Source of the DNA: an uncultured Saprospiraceae bacterium
Lineage (GTDB): Bacteria > Bacteroidota > Bacteroidia > Chitinophagales > Saprospiraceae
Reading direction: 5' to 3'
NCBI GenBank assembly: GCA_938045585.1
Contig: CALIAU010000014.1
Span: 1-64,000 of the forward strand
DNA: 64,000 nt
A model generated the notes under the pieces. It saw nothing but the letters and a program-made list of their open reading frames with translations. It had not been told where the DNA came from and did not search any database. This document shows positions 9,522 through 19,057 of the stretch, piece by piece; position 1 is the stretch's first letter, and each line of letters starts with the position of its first letter. The position numbers and the translations under genes are program-made.

Positions 9522-11306
9522 ATGCAAAAATTAGGACTTTTATTATTCGTAATTGCTTTGGCAATATTTACTCTTTTACCTGGCTTAGGAACATTTAGTC
9601 TGAACTCAGACTCCCTCAAAACAAATACCCAGTATCACCAGCAAGAAATACTTGCAATTGCAAAGCAAGACGGTGTTTTAAACAAAGAATACAGTTCAAA
9701 TATCGCCTATATAAAGGACTTAAAGTCTGTATTAAAAAAGGCACAAACTGCATTAAATGAAAAGGCGCAAAATGGCCTACCTGAGGGTGTAAGTGAATGG
9801 GATTATAAACTGGGAGACTGGAATGTCAAAGACTATGTTTTAAATACGGTGAAGGCCTCCGCAAATGGACCAGTACAATCTAATTGGTTATGGATGTTTC
9901 TATTGACCTTTGGCTTAGCTATTTTAGGAGGCTTATTGTTTATACTCCCTAAGTTTAGAGACTTACCAGGCATTAAAAATGATCACATTTATACTGCCTC
10001 AGCAACACGTGGTTTAGAACATCCAATCCGGAATGGAATCTTATATTTAACTATTGCGGCTACACTTTTGTATGGTGTATTTTACATGAATTCTGACTTC
10101 TTTTGGTCTGTTCTCACCTTACTAATTATAGGTCTAATTGCCTATCTGGTGTTTAAAAAACAGGGGCATAGTGCATTAAATCCTCCTAAGTCTGCCTCTC
10201 CTTCTGCAACAGGATGGATAGGAATTATATCAGGTGCATATTTGATTGGTTTTTACGTCCTCTTATATTGGGCGCCACACTATATAACAAGTTGGATTTC
10301 CTTAGTAGATCCTATCAGTATGAAGTTAAGTGGAAACCCTGCAAGTCAGTGGTTTTTATATGGATTTTTGTATACCATTATTGTACTTGTTATGGGTATA
10401 CGTATGATATCTAAATACAGACATAACAAGTATCAAATTGTGCGTACAATTTCTGTGATATTTTTCCAAACGGCATTTGCATTTTTGATTCCAGAGATAT
10501 TAGTAGGATTGAATTATCCGTATTTCGATTTTAAAAACATTTGGCCATTAAATTATACCTTCTTCTTTGACTACAACTTATCGAGTTTGATGGCATCTGG
10601 TAAGTTAGGTATCTTCATGTTAGTCTGGGGAATTGCCCTAATCTTGATTGCGGTTCCAGTTATAACATATTTCTATGGGAAGAGATGGTACTGTAGTTGG
10701 GTCTGTGGATGTGGGGGACTTGCAGAAACTATGGGTGATCCTTACAGGCAGTTGTCTGATAAAAGTTTGAGAGCATGGAGTATAGAGCGATATAGTATCC
10801 ATGCAGTTCTAGTCTTTGCATTTATCATGACAATACTTGTATTGTACAGCTTTTTTTCCGGAAGTGATAGCGTATTATTTATCAGCTCTGGGAGTGTGCG
10901 TGCTTGGTATGGCTTTCTGATAGGAAGTGCGTTTGCTGGAATTATTGGAACAGGATTCTATCCTTTAATGGGAAATCGTATGTGGTGTCGTTTTGGTTGC
11001 CCACTAGCAGCGTATATAGGACTCGTACAAAAATTCAAATCACGATTTAGGATAACCACAAATGGAGGGCAATGTATCTCTTGTGGAAATTGTTCCACAT
11101 ATTGCGAGATGGGTATTGATGTGCGATGGTATGCACAACGTGGTCAAGATATTGTACGTTCTTCTTGCGTTGGTTGCGGAGTTTGTTCGGCTGTATGTCC
11201 TAGAGGAGTATTACGCCTTGAAAACGCTTCTTCGGACATTGGGTCTAGAGCACAAGAACTAAGAACAATACATATCAGTGAAAATGATGTCAAAATTCTT
11301 GCATAA
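9522..11306 (+). CDS. Membrane-bound 4Fe-4S protein (NapH/NosR/CcoG-like)
   Basis: A 594-residue inner-membrane protein. An N-terminal anchor is followed by a periplasmic or soluble loop (about 30-120) and roughly eight hydrophobic segments. Near residue 390 is the polyferredoxin signature RWYCSWVCGCGG and near 489 MWCRFGCPLAA, the paired Cys motifs of NapH/NosR-type proteins. Two 4Fe-4S motifs close the protein: CISCGNCSTYCEMGID near 518 and CVGCGVCSAVCPRG near 549. It is encoded directly behind the FAD oxidoreductase, so the two probably form one membrane electron-transfer unit, perhaps moving electrons from NAD(P)H across the membrane. No terminal reductase is present in the window. Confidence 0.82.
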   Translation: MQKLGLLLFVIALAIFTLLPGLGTFSLNSDSLKTNTQYHQQEILAIAKQDGVLNKEYSSNIAYIKDLKSVLKKAQTALNEKAQNGLPEGVSEWDYKLGDWNVKDYVLNTVKASANGPVQSNWLWMFLLTFGLAILGGLLFILPKFRDLPGIKNDHIYTASATRGLEHPIRNGILYLTIAATLLYGVFYMNSDFFWSVLTLLIIGLIAYLVFKKQGHSALNPPKSASPSATGWIGIISGAYLIGFYVLLYWAPHYITSWISLVDPISMKLSGNPASQWFLYGFLYTIIVLVMGIRMISKYRHNKYQIVRTISVIFFQTAFAFLIPEILVGLNYPYFDFKNIWPLNYTFFFDYNLSSLMASGKLGIFMLVWGIALILIAVPVITYFYGKRWYCSWVCGCGGLAETMGDPYRQLSDKSLRAWSIERYSIHAVLVFAFIMTILVLYSFFSGSDSVLFISSGSVRAWYGFLIGSAFAGIIGTGFYPLMGNRMWCRFGCPLAAYIGLVQKFKSRFRITTNGGQCISCGNCSTYCEMGIDVRWYAQRGQDIVRSSCVGCGVCSAVCPRGVLRLENASSDIGSRAQELRTIHISENDVKILA

Positions 11307-11693
11307 CTAAGTATTGGAGGGCTATTCTATAAAGGCAGCTATACCTTACTGAGCTTAATCAAATTTTGCCTTTTAGCGTTAATATCGCCCCAAAATGCTG
11401 TAGATTTGATCGATTTAAGCACTTTCGAAATAAAATATTATTATATTTAATAGTCTCTTAGGAGATAAAGACGCATACTAATACACCTTACTTTATGGGC
11501 CTCACTTTCTTAAAGTGGGGCTTTTTATTTTAAATTCTATCCGATTAACACTATTTTATACTGTATTTTAAGTATTTATCGAAATGTCGTTAAAATAGTT
11601 TTACTTAAAGTTAAATGCTTCTTTCTAATTGATATTTTTAACTAAATTTAATGGTAAGACAATTAACAATCAAACTGAGATAATACAGATAAT
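11307..11693 (+). other. 387-bp intergenic region before the TonB receptor
   Basis: No open reading frame of note. It holds one strong terminator (11498-11530), which lies about 190 bp after the iron-sulfur gene. The long distance leaves room for an extended 3' UTR or a short independent RNA beginning near TATATTTAATAG at about 11443. I see no known RNA family. The last 160 bp before the receptor gene are very AT-rich and must contain its promoter, but no convincing -7 box stands out. Confidence 0.4.
11498..11530 (+). terminator. Intrinsic terminator
   Basis: GCCTCACTTT, loop CTT, AAAGTGGGGC followed by TTTTTATTTT. It ends transcription from the FAD/iron-sulfur operon or from a short RNA in the same spacer. 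Confidence 0.8.
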
Positions 11694-14516
11694 ATGGGAT
11701 TAAAGAGGACTTGCGGTTTGTGCATTTTATTCACAATGCTATTTCAAACTTTAGGGTTTGGGCAGAGTACCTTGAAAGGAAAAGTAAATGACGCTAGTTA
11801 TGGAGACCCTCTGATAGGTGCTAACGTTGTAGTAAAAGGAACTACAGACGGTAATGTAACGGATTACGATGGATTTTTTGAACTAAAAACTACCAGTGAA
11901 TTTCCGCTTACTTTAGTATTCTCCTATTTAGGATATGTAGATAAAGAAATTCTAGTAAATTCTCCTGATGAAAAAGTAAATGTAAAATTAGAAGAGAACT
12001 CCATTGCTATCGATGTAGTGGAAGTAAAAGCGAGTAGAATTTCTGACGAAACAAAAAAGTCTCCGCTTACCATAGAATCCATGGATTTATTAGCAGTAAA
12101 AGAAACACCTGCTTCTAATTTCTATGAGGGTCTTGGTTCGTTAAAAGGGGTTGATTTAACAACTGCAAGTTTGGGTTTTCAAGTTGTAAATACTAGAGGT
12201 TTTAATTCTACGAGTCCTGTACGTTCGTTGCAGGTAATTGATGGTGTAGATAATCAAGCTCCGGGTCTTAACTTTTCATTGGGTAACTTTTTAGGTTCAA
12301 GTGAATTGGATGTACTTAAGGTGGATTTGATTGTAGGGGCTAGTTCCGCATTCTATGGACCTAATGCCTTTAATGGTGTAGTAAGCATGGAAACGAAAAG
12401 TCCATTTTTACATAAGGGATTATCTGCTTCCGTCAAATTAGGTGAGCGTTCGCTTATACAGCCAGAACTCCGTTGGGCAGATGCCTTTAAGAATGGGGAT
12501 GGTGATGAATGGTTTGCATATAAATTAAACCTTTCTTATTTCCAGGCAAACGATTGGGAGGCAAGGAATTCTGATCCTGTATTTGATACGGACACAGGTA
12601 GAGATAATTTTGGTGGCTGGGATCAAGTAAATACCTATGGAGACGAATATGTATCTATCCTAGATCAAACGTCTACTGTTCCATGGGAATTTAGAGGTCT
12701 AGGTATTTGGCATAGAACAGGCTACGAAGAAGCGGATTTAGTTGATTACGATACAGAAAATTTAAAGTCTAATATTTCACTTCACTTTAGAACGTCACCT
12801 GAAGATGGAATAGAATCGCCTGAAATTATTTTTGCTTCTAACTATAGTAGAGGGACAACTGTATATCAGGGGGACAATAGGTTTAGCCTTAAGAATATTG
12901 AATTTTTTCAGAATAGATTAGAGTATCGCAAAAAAGATAAATGGTTTTTACGAGCATACATGACCAAGGATGATGCTGGTGATTCCTACGATCCATATTT
13001 TACTGCACTCTTACTACAAGAAAATTCAAAAGATAATACGCAGTGGGGTCTTGACTATCTTAACTACTGGAGAAGAGAAATAGAGCCAAGGCTGCTTGAA
13101 GCGGGTTATCCAGAATTAGAAGTGGATATAATTGACGGTATGATTGTTACTTCGTTTGACCAAGATGCCTTAGATGCTTGGACAGCTGACCCAATCAATC
13201 AGGAAAACCTACGTCTATACCATTTGGAAACGAGCGCAGTGGCAAACGAAGGCGTTGCAGCTGATCTTACCCAAGACTTTTATGAACCTGGAACGGAACG
13301 TTTTGATTCCTTGTTTAACAGGATCACTACTACCGCCTCCGGTAATGCAAACGGTGGAACAAAGTTTATTGACCATTCTGCATTGTATCATTTACATGGT
13401 GAATACAAGTTTGAACCCAATAGCTTAGACTATTTAAAAGTGGGTGCAAATGCAAGATTGTATACTCCAGATTCAGAGGGAACTGTTTTTATTGACTCTA
13501 CGGACGAGGTAAACATTAATAATTTTGAATATGGTGTGTATGCAGGTTTTCAGAAACCGTTTATGGAAAGTAAAATAAAGATTAGTGGTACTGCACGACT
13601 AGACCACAATCAAAATTTTGATCCAATTCCATCTTTTGCCGCGAGCATCGTGTACAATCCTTCTGAAACAAACTTTTTGAGATTTTCATATTCCTCCGCG
13701 ATTAGAAACCCAACTTTGACAGATCAATATCTTGATTTGGATGTAGGACGTGCAATTTTAAGAGGACATTTAGATACAATCAAAAACCTTATCACCGTAG
13801 AATCATTTGATGATTTTAGAAGGTCAGGTTTAAGACAGGATACACTCCGATTTTTTGATATTGATCCAATCAAACCTGAGAAAGTACAGTCCTTTGAATT
13901 GGGTTACAGAACTACCCTATTTGAATCTACCTTTGTAGATGCGAGTTATTATTTCTCAACATATAGAGATTTTATTGGCTTTAATATTGGGATAGATGCG
14001 AGTTTTGATCCTGTTTCTGGATTTCCTCTAGGTGTGCAGGCCTTCCGATATTCGGCAAATTCAAAAAATACTGTTAATACGCAGGGGTTTTCTATTGGCA
14101 TTAATCATTATTTCAACAACTTCAAAATTGGTGGTAATTATTCATGGAATAAATTACTTAAGACCTTTGAAGACGACCCTATCATACCTGCTTTCAATAC
14201 ACCAGAACACAAGTACAATCTCAGTTTTTCTGGTAGAAACTTAGAATTTGGCAATAGTCCAGGTAAAATAGGCTTTAGTATTAATTATAAGTGGGTGCAA
14301 GGTTTTATATTTGAAGGATCACCTCAGTTTACAGGTACATTGCCATCCTATGGATTATTGGATGTTCAGGTGAATTATGGTTTTCCAAAACTTAACTCTA
14401 CTATAAAAGTAGGCGCTTCCAACGTTTTAAATAATCTAGTCTTCCAAACCTATGGCGGTCCATTGATTGGTAGATTGGCATATATAACTTATACATACGA
14501 TTTCAAAAAAGACTAA
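11694..14516 (+). CDS. TonB-dependent receptor with carboxypeptidase-like regulatory domain
   Basis: A 940-residue outer-membrane receptor. After a signal peptide ending near residue 24 (GFGQ), residues 26-100 form a CarboxypepD-regulatory-like domain (LKGKVNDASYGDPLIGANV). The plug domain follows at about 115-235, with VNTRGFNSTSPVRSLQVIDG and FYGPNAFNGVVSM. The rest is a 22-strand beta barrel ending in the terminal strand LAYITYTYDFKKD. No SusD partner is adjacent. Instead a T9SS esterase-fold protein follows after 13 bp, so the pair probably handles one ligand. The substrate cannot be read from the sequence. Confidence 0.88.
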   Translation: MGLKRTCGLCILFTMLFQTLGFGQSTLKGKVNDASYGDPLIGANVVVKGTTDGNVTDYDGFFELKTTSEFPLTLVFSYLGYVDKEILVNSPDEKVNVKLEENSIAIDVVEVKASRISDETKKSPLTIESMDLLAVKETPASNFYEGLGSLKGVDLTTASLGFQVVNTRGFNSTSPVRSLQVIDGVDNQAPGLNFSLGNFLGSSELDVLKVDLIVGASSAFYGPNAFNGVVSMETKSPFLHKGLSASVKLGERSLIQPELRWADAFKNGDGDEWFAYKLNLSYFQANDWEARNSDPVFDTDTGRDNFGGWDQVNTYGDEYVSILDQTSTVPWEFRGLGIWHRTGYEEADLVDYDTENLKSNISLHFRTSPEDGIESPEIIFASNYSRGTTVYQGDNRFSLKNIEFFQNRLEYRKKDKWFLRAYMTKDDAGDSYDPYFTALLLQENSKDNTQWGLDYLNYWRREIEPRLLEAGYPELEVDIIDGMIVTSFDQDALDAWTADPINQENLRLYHLETSAVANEGVAADLTQDFYEPGTERFDSLFNRITTTASGNANGGTKFIDHSALYHLHGEYKFEPNSLDYLKVGANARLYTPDSEGTVFIDSTDEVNINNFEYGVYAGFQKPFMESKIKISGTARLDHNQNFDPIPSFAASIVYNPSETNFLRFSYSSAIRNPTLTDQYLDLDVGRAILRGHLDTIKNLITVESFDDFRRSGLRQDTLRFFDIDPIKPEKVQSFELGYRTTLFESTFVDASYYFSTYRDFIGFNIGIDASFDPVSGFPLGVQAFRYSANSKNTVNTQGFSIGINHYFNNFKIGGNYSWNKLLKTFEDDPIIPAFNTPEHKYNLSFSGRNLEFGNSPGKIGFSINYKWVQGFIFEGSPQFTGTLPSYGLLDVQVNYGFPKLNSTIKVGASNVLNNLVFQTYGGPLIGRLAYITYTYDFKKD

Positions 14517-14529
14517 CAAATTATTAAAC

Positions 14530-16173
14530 ATGACATTTATGAAAAGACTTTTTACACTCTTAGTGCTTTGTTGCTTCGCAAGCTTGGCACTACAAGCCCA
14601 AGATATTAGATATATCGATGAGGTATTTACCGATGTCGACGTTCAAAAAGATGTTGTTTATGGGGAAAACTATACCATACTGTTTTTTCCTCTAAATGGA
14701 GGAAGATCCGTGAGACAGCCTTTACTTGCGGACATCTACTCACCATCTGGAGATACTGAAACAGACAGACCACTCATTCTAATGTTTCATACAGGTAACT
14801 TTTTACCGCAACTAGTGAATGGGCAAATTAATGGTAACAAAGACGATCCCTATTTAGTAAGCATGGCAGAACGTCTTGCACGCATGGGTTATGTAGTAGC
14901 ATCTGTAGACTACAGACTTGGATGGGATCCATTAAACCCGGAAGCAGATGTAAGGAAGGGAACACTAATTAATGCTGCATATAGAGGAATTCAAGATGCC
15001 TCTACCTGTGTACGTTTCTTTAGAAGATCATCGCAGGATGATGGAAATCCTTTTGGAATTGATTCTGGTAAAATTGCAACGTGGGGATTAGGTACAGGTT
15101 CTTACATTGCTTTAGGACAGGGCTATATTGATAGCTATTTTGACATAGTTATACCTAAGTTTATTGGGCCAGATATAACAGGAGATGGTCAACCAGATCC
15201 ACTCGTTATAGAACCGATCAATGGAGATCCTTGGGGTCAGGAAATACTTGGGCAGAATCCACTTAACGGAGATACACTTGCCCTACCTAATCTACCGGGG
15301 TATGACAACAATGTACAGTTAGTTGTTACTCTAGGTGGAGCCTTAGCTGATTCATCATGGATTGATGACACAGATCCTCCTCTTATTTCATTTCAAGTAC
15401 CAAACGATCCATTTGCTCCCTACTTAGAGGATATTCTAATAGTACCTACTACAGGAGAAACTGTAGTAACTGTCACCGGAGCAGGTATCAATGTTCCGCA
15501 AGCAAATGCTGTAGGAATTAATGATGTATTTAACTCATTTCCTTTGTGGGATCCATATACAGAAAGAGCTGATGCATTAAATGATGGTAACAATGGATTA
15601 TTTCCATTTGTACGCCCAGTCTGGGATATCGATATGGATGGTACTCCAGAAACTCCAGAGTCAAGCCCTTGGGACTGGTGGGATGAGACAACATGGTCTA
15701 CTGCTCCATTTGGACAAGCGACTTTAGATTCTGAAGGTGCTCCATGTGAGGGAGTTCCAATTGAATTCTGTAACTGGCACCTTATCTCTCTAAGAGGGAA
15801 TCCAGATATGTCTCTTACTAAGGCAACGACCTACTTAGATACTATTGTTGGTTACTTTGCACCAAGAGCATGTATGGCTTTAAATCTAGAAGGATGTATC
15901 GATGAACTTTCTAGTACAGAAGAGATTATCGAAGATCAGAGTTTAGTAAGCATTGCTCCAAACCCAGCGAGCTCAAGAATTGAAATCAAATCTGAATCTG
16001 ACAATATCATCAAATTAGAAATTGTAGATATTTCTGGTAAGGTAGTGTACAGAGAAAGTAATATCAATAAGCAATATATACAGATAAACGATGTAGATGT
16101 TTTAAGTGGAATGCATTTCATTAAAACTTACTTCGAAAAAGGAGTGCTGACTAAAAAAGTCATGTTCCAATAA
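14530..16173 (+). CDS. Carboxylesterase-fold protein with T9SS tail, catalytic residues apparently lost
   Basis: A 547-residue exported protein with a signal peptide ending near residue 23 (LQAQ). Residues about 60-330 match the start of the alpha/beta hydrolase fold of carboxylesterases (LLADIYSPSG, LILMFHTGNFL, GYVVASVDYRLGW, then a nucleophile-elbow region). Where active enzymes have HGGGF, this one has HTGNF; where they have GxSxG it has GLGTG, so the serine is missing. The T9SS domain at the C-terminus is intact (SIAPNPASSRIEIKS, then KKVMFQ). It lies 13 bp behind the TonB receptor and shares its terminator. It may act as a binding protein, not as an enzyme; a different nucleophile cannot be excluded. 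Confidence 0.72.
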   Translation: MTFMKRLFTLLVLCCFASLALQAQDIRYIDEVFTDVDVQKDVVYGENYTILFFPLNGGRSVRQPLLADIYSPSGDTETDRPLILMFHTGNFLPQLVNGQINGNKDDPYLVSMAERLARMGYVVASVDYRLGWDPLNPEADVRKGTLINAAYRGIQDASTCVRFFRRSSQDDGNPFGIDSGKIATWGLGTGSYIALGQGYIDSYFDIVIPKFIGPDITGDGQPDPLVIEPINGDPWGQEILGQNPLNGDTLALPNLPGYDNNVQLVVTLGGALADSSWIDDTDPPLISFQVPNDPFAPYLEDILIVPTTGETVVTVTGAGINVPQANAVGINDVFNSFPLWDPYTERADALNDGNNGLFPFVRPVWDIDMDGTPETPESSPWDWWDETTWSTAPFGQATLDSEGAPCEGVPIEFCNWHLISLRGNPDMSLTKATTYLDTIVGYFAPRACMALNLEGCIDELSSTEEIIEDQSLVSIAPNPASSRIEIKSESDNIIKLEIVDISGKVVYRESNINKQYIQINDVDVLSGMHFIKTYFEKGVLTKKVMFQ

Positions 16174-16186
16174 TCAAATCAATACG

Positions 16187-16222
16187 AAAAAAAAGAGTCC
16201 CAATTTTGGGGCTCTTTTTTTT
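16187..16222 (+). terminator. Intrinsic terminator of the TonB receptor/esterase-like operon
   Basis: AAAAAAGAGTCCC, loop AATTTT, GGGGCTC and a run of eight T. It starts 14 bp past the stop codon at 16173. Confidence 0.9.
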
Positions 16223-16249
16223 GTCTTTAATAGTGGAAGGGACGGAGAG

Positions 16250-16275
16250 CCTGCTTGCTTATGCACGCAGGCAGG
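16250..16275. repeat. 26-nt REP-like palindrome, copy 1
   Basis: CCTGCTTGCTTATGCACGCAGGCAGG in two halves (CCTGCTTGC and GCAGGCAGG flank the centre). Similar 26-mers occur at 22637 and 42190. The flank TGGAAGGGA upstream is shared with the 22637 copy. It is more GC-rich than the surrounding DNA. Confidence 0.7.
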
Positions 16276-16285
16276 ATGAAAGAGA

Positions 16286-16318
16286 TGGATTCCGTAGGTG
16301 CAAGCTCGAATAACGAGG
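16286..16318. repeat. Dispersed GGATTCGTAGGTGCA module, degenerate copy
   Basis: ATGGATTCCGTAGGTGCA, then GCTCGAATAACGAGG. A better-preserved copy at 22480-22513 forms a perfect 9-bp hairpin; here the hairpin partner is partly lost. Both copies are near a 26-nt palindrome. Confidence 0.6.
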
Positions 16319-16343
16319 ATGAAGGATTAAAGTTATATCTCCT

Positions 16344-16460
16344 CGTAGTTTGGAAACTACGGGAGGGTCGAAAACAAGGATATGTGCACGTAGTTTGGAA
16401 ACTACGAGGAACGGCGGAGGGTCGAAAACAAGAATATGTACACGTAGTTTGGAAACTACG
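16344..16460. repeat. Three-copy hairpin array (18-nt palindrome CGTAGTTTGGAAACTACG)
   Basis: The identical palindrome occurs at 16344-16361, 16389-16406 and 16443-16460. The arms are CGTAGTTT and AAACTACG around GG. The spacers are also copies of each other: GGAGGGTCGAAAACAAG-ATATGT(G/A)CA, 27 nt, with a 9-nt addition in the second. This is a tandem duplication with a structured core and lies between convergent terminators. Because the spacers repeat, it is not a CRISPR array. Confidence 0.85.
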
Positions 16461-16483
16461 AGGACCGATTCATGGGAAATAGG

Positions 16484-16511
16484 CAAAAAAAAGCCCTACT
16501 AAGAGTAGAGC
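16484..16511 (-). terminator. Intrinsic terminator of the atp operon
   Basis: On the minus strand GCTCTACT, loop CTT, AGTAGGGC followed by eight T. It lies about 28 bp past the atpG stop codon. Confidence 0.88.
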
Positions 16512-16538
16512 ATTTATATTTTTTAAGCAAGATTATGT

Positions 16539-17444
16539 CTAACCATTCTCTAAAGCAGCCGCTCCACCTACGATTTCTAGGATCTCGTTGGTAATTGATT
16601 CTTGTCTTGCTTTATTGTAGTTAATCTTAAGTTCTTTCAGTAGGTCTTTTGCATTCTCTGTTGCAGAATCCATTGCTGACATTCTTGCTCCGTGTTCGGA
16701 AGCGTGGTTGTCAAGACAGTACTTGTGAAAACTTGTTTGTAGGATACTTGGAATAAGTTTTTCAAGAAGTTCTTCTTTACTTGGCTCAAAGATATAGTCC
16801 GCGTTTCTACTTTTTGTTTTTTCACCACCTGTTGGTGTTGGCAATTTCTCTACTGGTAAAAAACGTACACAGGTAGGATATTGTACAACTGGATTCTTAA
16901 ATCGACCATAGCATACATAGACCTCATCATACTCACCTAGGGTGAATTTGTCCATGAGTTCTTGCGAAACTTTAGCTACATTATCAAACGAGAGGTCATC
17001 AAACAAGGCTGTATGTTCTTTAATAAATGCAGATTCTGGAAATTCACGCTTCAGGGCGTCATAGCCTTTTTTACCTACCGTTATTATTTTACAATTCCCG
17101 CTGGCCATAAAATCAGCATAGTCTTCCGTAATCTTCTTTCTTGCGGCTTTAATGACATTTGAATTAAATGCACCACAGAGACCTCTATTTGAAGTGATCA
17201 CCACTACAGCAACATTTACTCTTTCTCGTTCTTGACCAAAAGAAGTAGATCCTCCTCCTTCAATGTTTGATAATATGTTTATCATCATTCTATTGAGGCG
17301 ATCAGCATACGGACGCATTTCAGTAATTGCCTGCTGTGCTTTTCTCAGCTTAGCAGCAGATACCATTTTCATTGCGCTTGTAATCTGTTGAGTAGATTTA
17401 ACAGATCCGATTCTTTCTCTTACTTCTTTTAATTTACCACTCAT
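16539..17444 (-). CDS. atpG: ATP synthase F1 subunit gamma
   Basis: The central rotor shaft of the F1Fo ATP synthase, 301 residues, within the usual range. The N-terminal coiled-coil (KEVRERIGSVKSTQQITSAM, then KMVSAAKLRKAQQ) and the family signature near the C-terminus (ARMSAMDSATENAKDLL, NKARQESITNEILEI) are both present. It is the last gene of the minus-strand operon, two bases after atpA, and is followed by a strong terminator. The beta and epsilon genes that follow gamma in many bacteria are absent here. Confidence 0.97.
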   Translation of the reverse strand: MSGKLKEVRERIGSVKSTQQITSAMKMVSAAKLRKAQQAITEMRPYADRLNRMMINILSNIEGGGSTSFGQERERVNVAVVVITSNRGLCGAFNSNVIKAARKKITEDYADFMASGNCKIITVGKKGYDALKREFPESAFIKEHTALFDDLSFDNVAKVSQELMDKFTLGEYDEVYVCYGRFKNPVVQYPTCVRFLPVEKLPTPTGGEKTKSRNADYIFEPSKEELLEKLIPSILQTSFHKYCLDNHASEHGARMSAMDSATENAKDLLKELKINYNKARQESITNEILEIVGGAAALENG

Positions 17445-17446
17445 TG

Positions 17447-19033
17447 TTACTTCTTATATCGGCTAACTAGTTCAGAGGCAAGTTTCTTCACTGTATCAAT
17501 TGCTTCTGGATCTAATTTTCCTTTTCTAAATGTATCCAATACTTCAGGATGTGCAGATTCCAATTGTGTCAAGAAGTCTGCTTCAAACTCTCTTACCTTA
17601 TTCACAGGAACATCTTTAAGAAGACCCTGTGTTCCTAAGTATATGATTGCCACTTGTTTCTCTACAGATACTGGTGAGTACTGTGGTTGTTTTAGTATTT
17701 CTACATTTCTCTTTCCTTTTTCAAGAACTGATAGTGTTGCTGCATCTAGGTCTGAACCAAACTTCGCAAATGCTTCCAGTTCTCTAAACTGTGCTTGGTC
17801 TAACTTAAGCGTACCAGATACTTTTTTCATGGACTTAATCTGTGCTGATCCCCCTACCCTTGATACGGAGATACCCACATTAATTGCTGGTCTGATACCT
17901 GCGTTAAATAGATTTGATTCCAAGAAAATCTGACCGTCTGTAATTGAAATTACGTTTGTCGGAATATATGCTGATACATCACCTGCCTGCGTTTCAATAA
18001 TAGGAAGAGCTGTTAATGATCCACCTCCTTTTACGATACCTGCTTTCTTCAATGAATCAGGCAGGTCGTTCATATTTTGTGCAATCTCATCATCATTGAT
18101 CACTTTTGCTGCACGCTCTAACAATCTACTATGTAGATAAAATACATCACCTGGGTACGCCTCTCTACCTGGAGGTCTTCTCAATAGAAGAGATACCTCT
18201 CTATATGCTACTGCCTGCTTAGACAAATCATCATAGATAATCAATGCAGGTCTTCCTGTGTCTCTAAAAAACTCTCCGATTGCTGCTCCAGCAAAGGGTG
18301 CATAAAACTGAAGAGGTGCAGGGTCTGATGCTGAAGCTGAAACGATTACTGTGTAATCCATGGCTCCGTTATCTTCTAATACCTTAGCTACCTGTGCTAC
18401 TGTAGATGCCTTCTGCCCTGAGGCTACATAGATACAGTATACAGGCTCACCTCTGTCGTAAAATTCTTTTTGGTTAAGGATGGTATCGACTGCAATGGCG
18501 GTTTTACCCGTTTGTCTATCTCCAATGATCAGCTCTCTTTGTCCTCTACCAATTGGGATCATTGCGTCAATAGCTTTGATACCTGTTTGTAAAGGTTCAG
18601 TTACGGGCTGTCTGTAGATTACACCAGGTGCCTTTCTCTCAAGAGGCATCTCATATAAATCACCACCTATGGGTCCTTTTCCATCGATTGGCTTACCGAG
18701 TGGATTTACAACTCGACCGGTGAACTTATCACCCACATTAATCGATGCAATACGTCCAGTTCTTCTAACAGTAGAACCTTCTTTAATACCATCACTTGCT
18801 CCTAGGAGTACCACCCCTACGTTATCTTCTTCCAGGTTAAGTACAATTGCCTGTACCCCAGTTTCAAATTCAACAAGTTCTCCAGATTTTGCTTTCGTCA
18901 GTCCGTAAACACGCGCAATCCCATCTCCTACTTGGAGTACTGTTCCTACTTCTTCCAGTTCTGATTCTGTTTTGAATCCTGAAAGTTGTTGCTTAAGAAT
19001 TGCTGATATTTCATCGGGTTTTACACCAATCAT
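17447..19033 (-). CDS. atpA: ATP synthase F1 subunit alpha
   Basis: A non-catalytic nucleotide-binding subunit of the F1 hexamer, 528 residues. The P-loop GDRQTGKTA is at about residues 171-179, and the family signature [17 protein letters not shown] is near 365-380. The N-terminal beta-barrel and the C-terminal helical domain are complete. It lies between atpH and atpG with short gaps, as in most F-type operons. Confidence 0.98.
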   Translation of the reverse strand: MIGVKPDEISAILKQQLSGFKTESELEEVGTVLQVGDGIARVYGLTKAKSGELVEFETGVQAIVLNLEEDNVGVVLLGASDGIKEGSTVRRTGRIASINVGDKFTGRVVNPLGKPIDGKGPIGGDLYEMPLERKAPGVIYRQPVTEPLQTGIKAIDAMIPIGRGQRELIIGDRQTGKTAIAVDTILNQKEFYDRGEPVYCIYVASGQKASTVAQVAKVLEDNGAMDYTVIVSASASDPAPLQFYAPFAGAAIGEFFRDTGRPALIIYDDLSKQAVAYREVSLLLRRPPGREAYPGDVFYLHSRLLERAAKVINDDEIAQNMNDLPDSLKKAGIVKGGGSLTALPIIETQAGDVSAYIPTNVISITDGQIFLESNLFNAGIRPAINVGISVSRVGGSAQIKSMKKVSGTLKLDQAQFRELEAFAKFGSDLDAATLSVLEKGKRNVEILKQPQYSPVSVEKQVAIIYLGTQGLLKDVPVNKVREFEADFLTQLESAHPEVLDTFRKGKLDPEAIDTVKKLASELVSRYKK

Positions 19034-19057
19034 AACGTTTAAATTTTGTCTGTTTTA

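Noticed and set aside
16344-16460. Possible short CRISPR array (three 18-nt repeats)
   Set aside because: The repeats are perfect palindromes, the spacers are copies of each other and vary in length only by a 9-nt insertion, and there are no cas genes nearby.
16255-16486. Open frames on both strands in the repeat region
   Set aside because: They are read through the hairpin array, contain repeated words in each frame and have no domain-like sequence; frame openness follows from the repeat.
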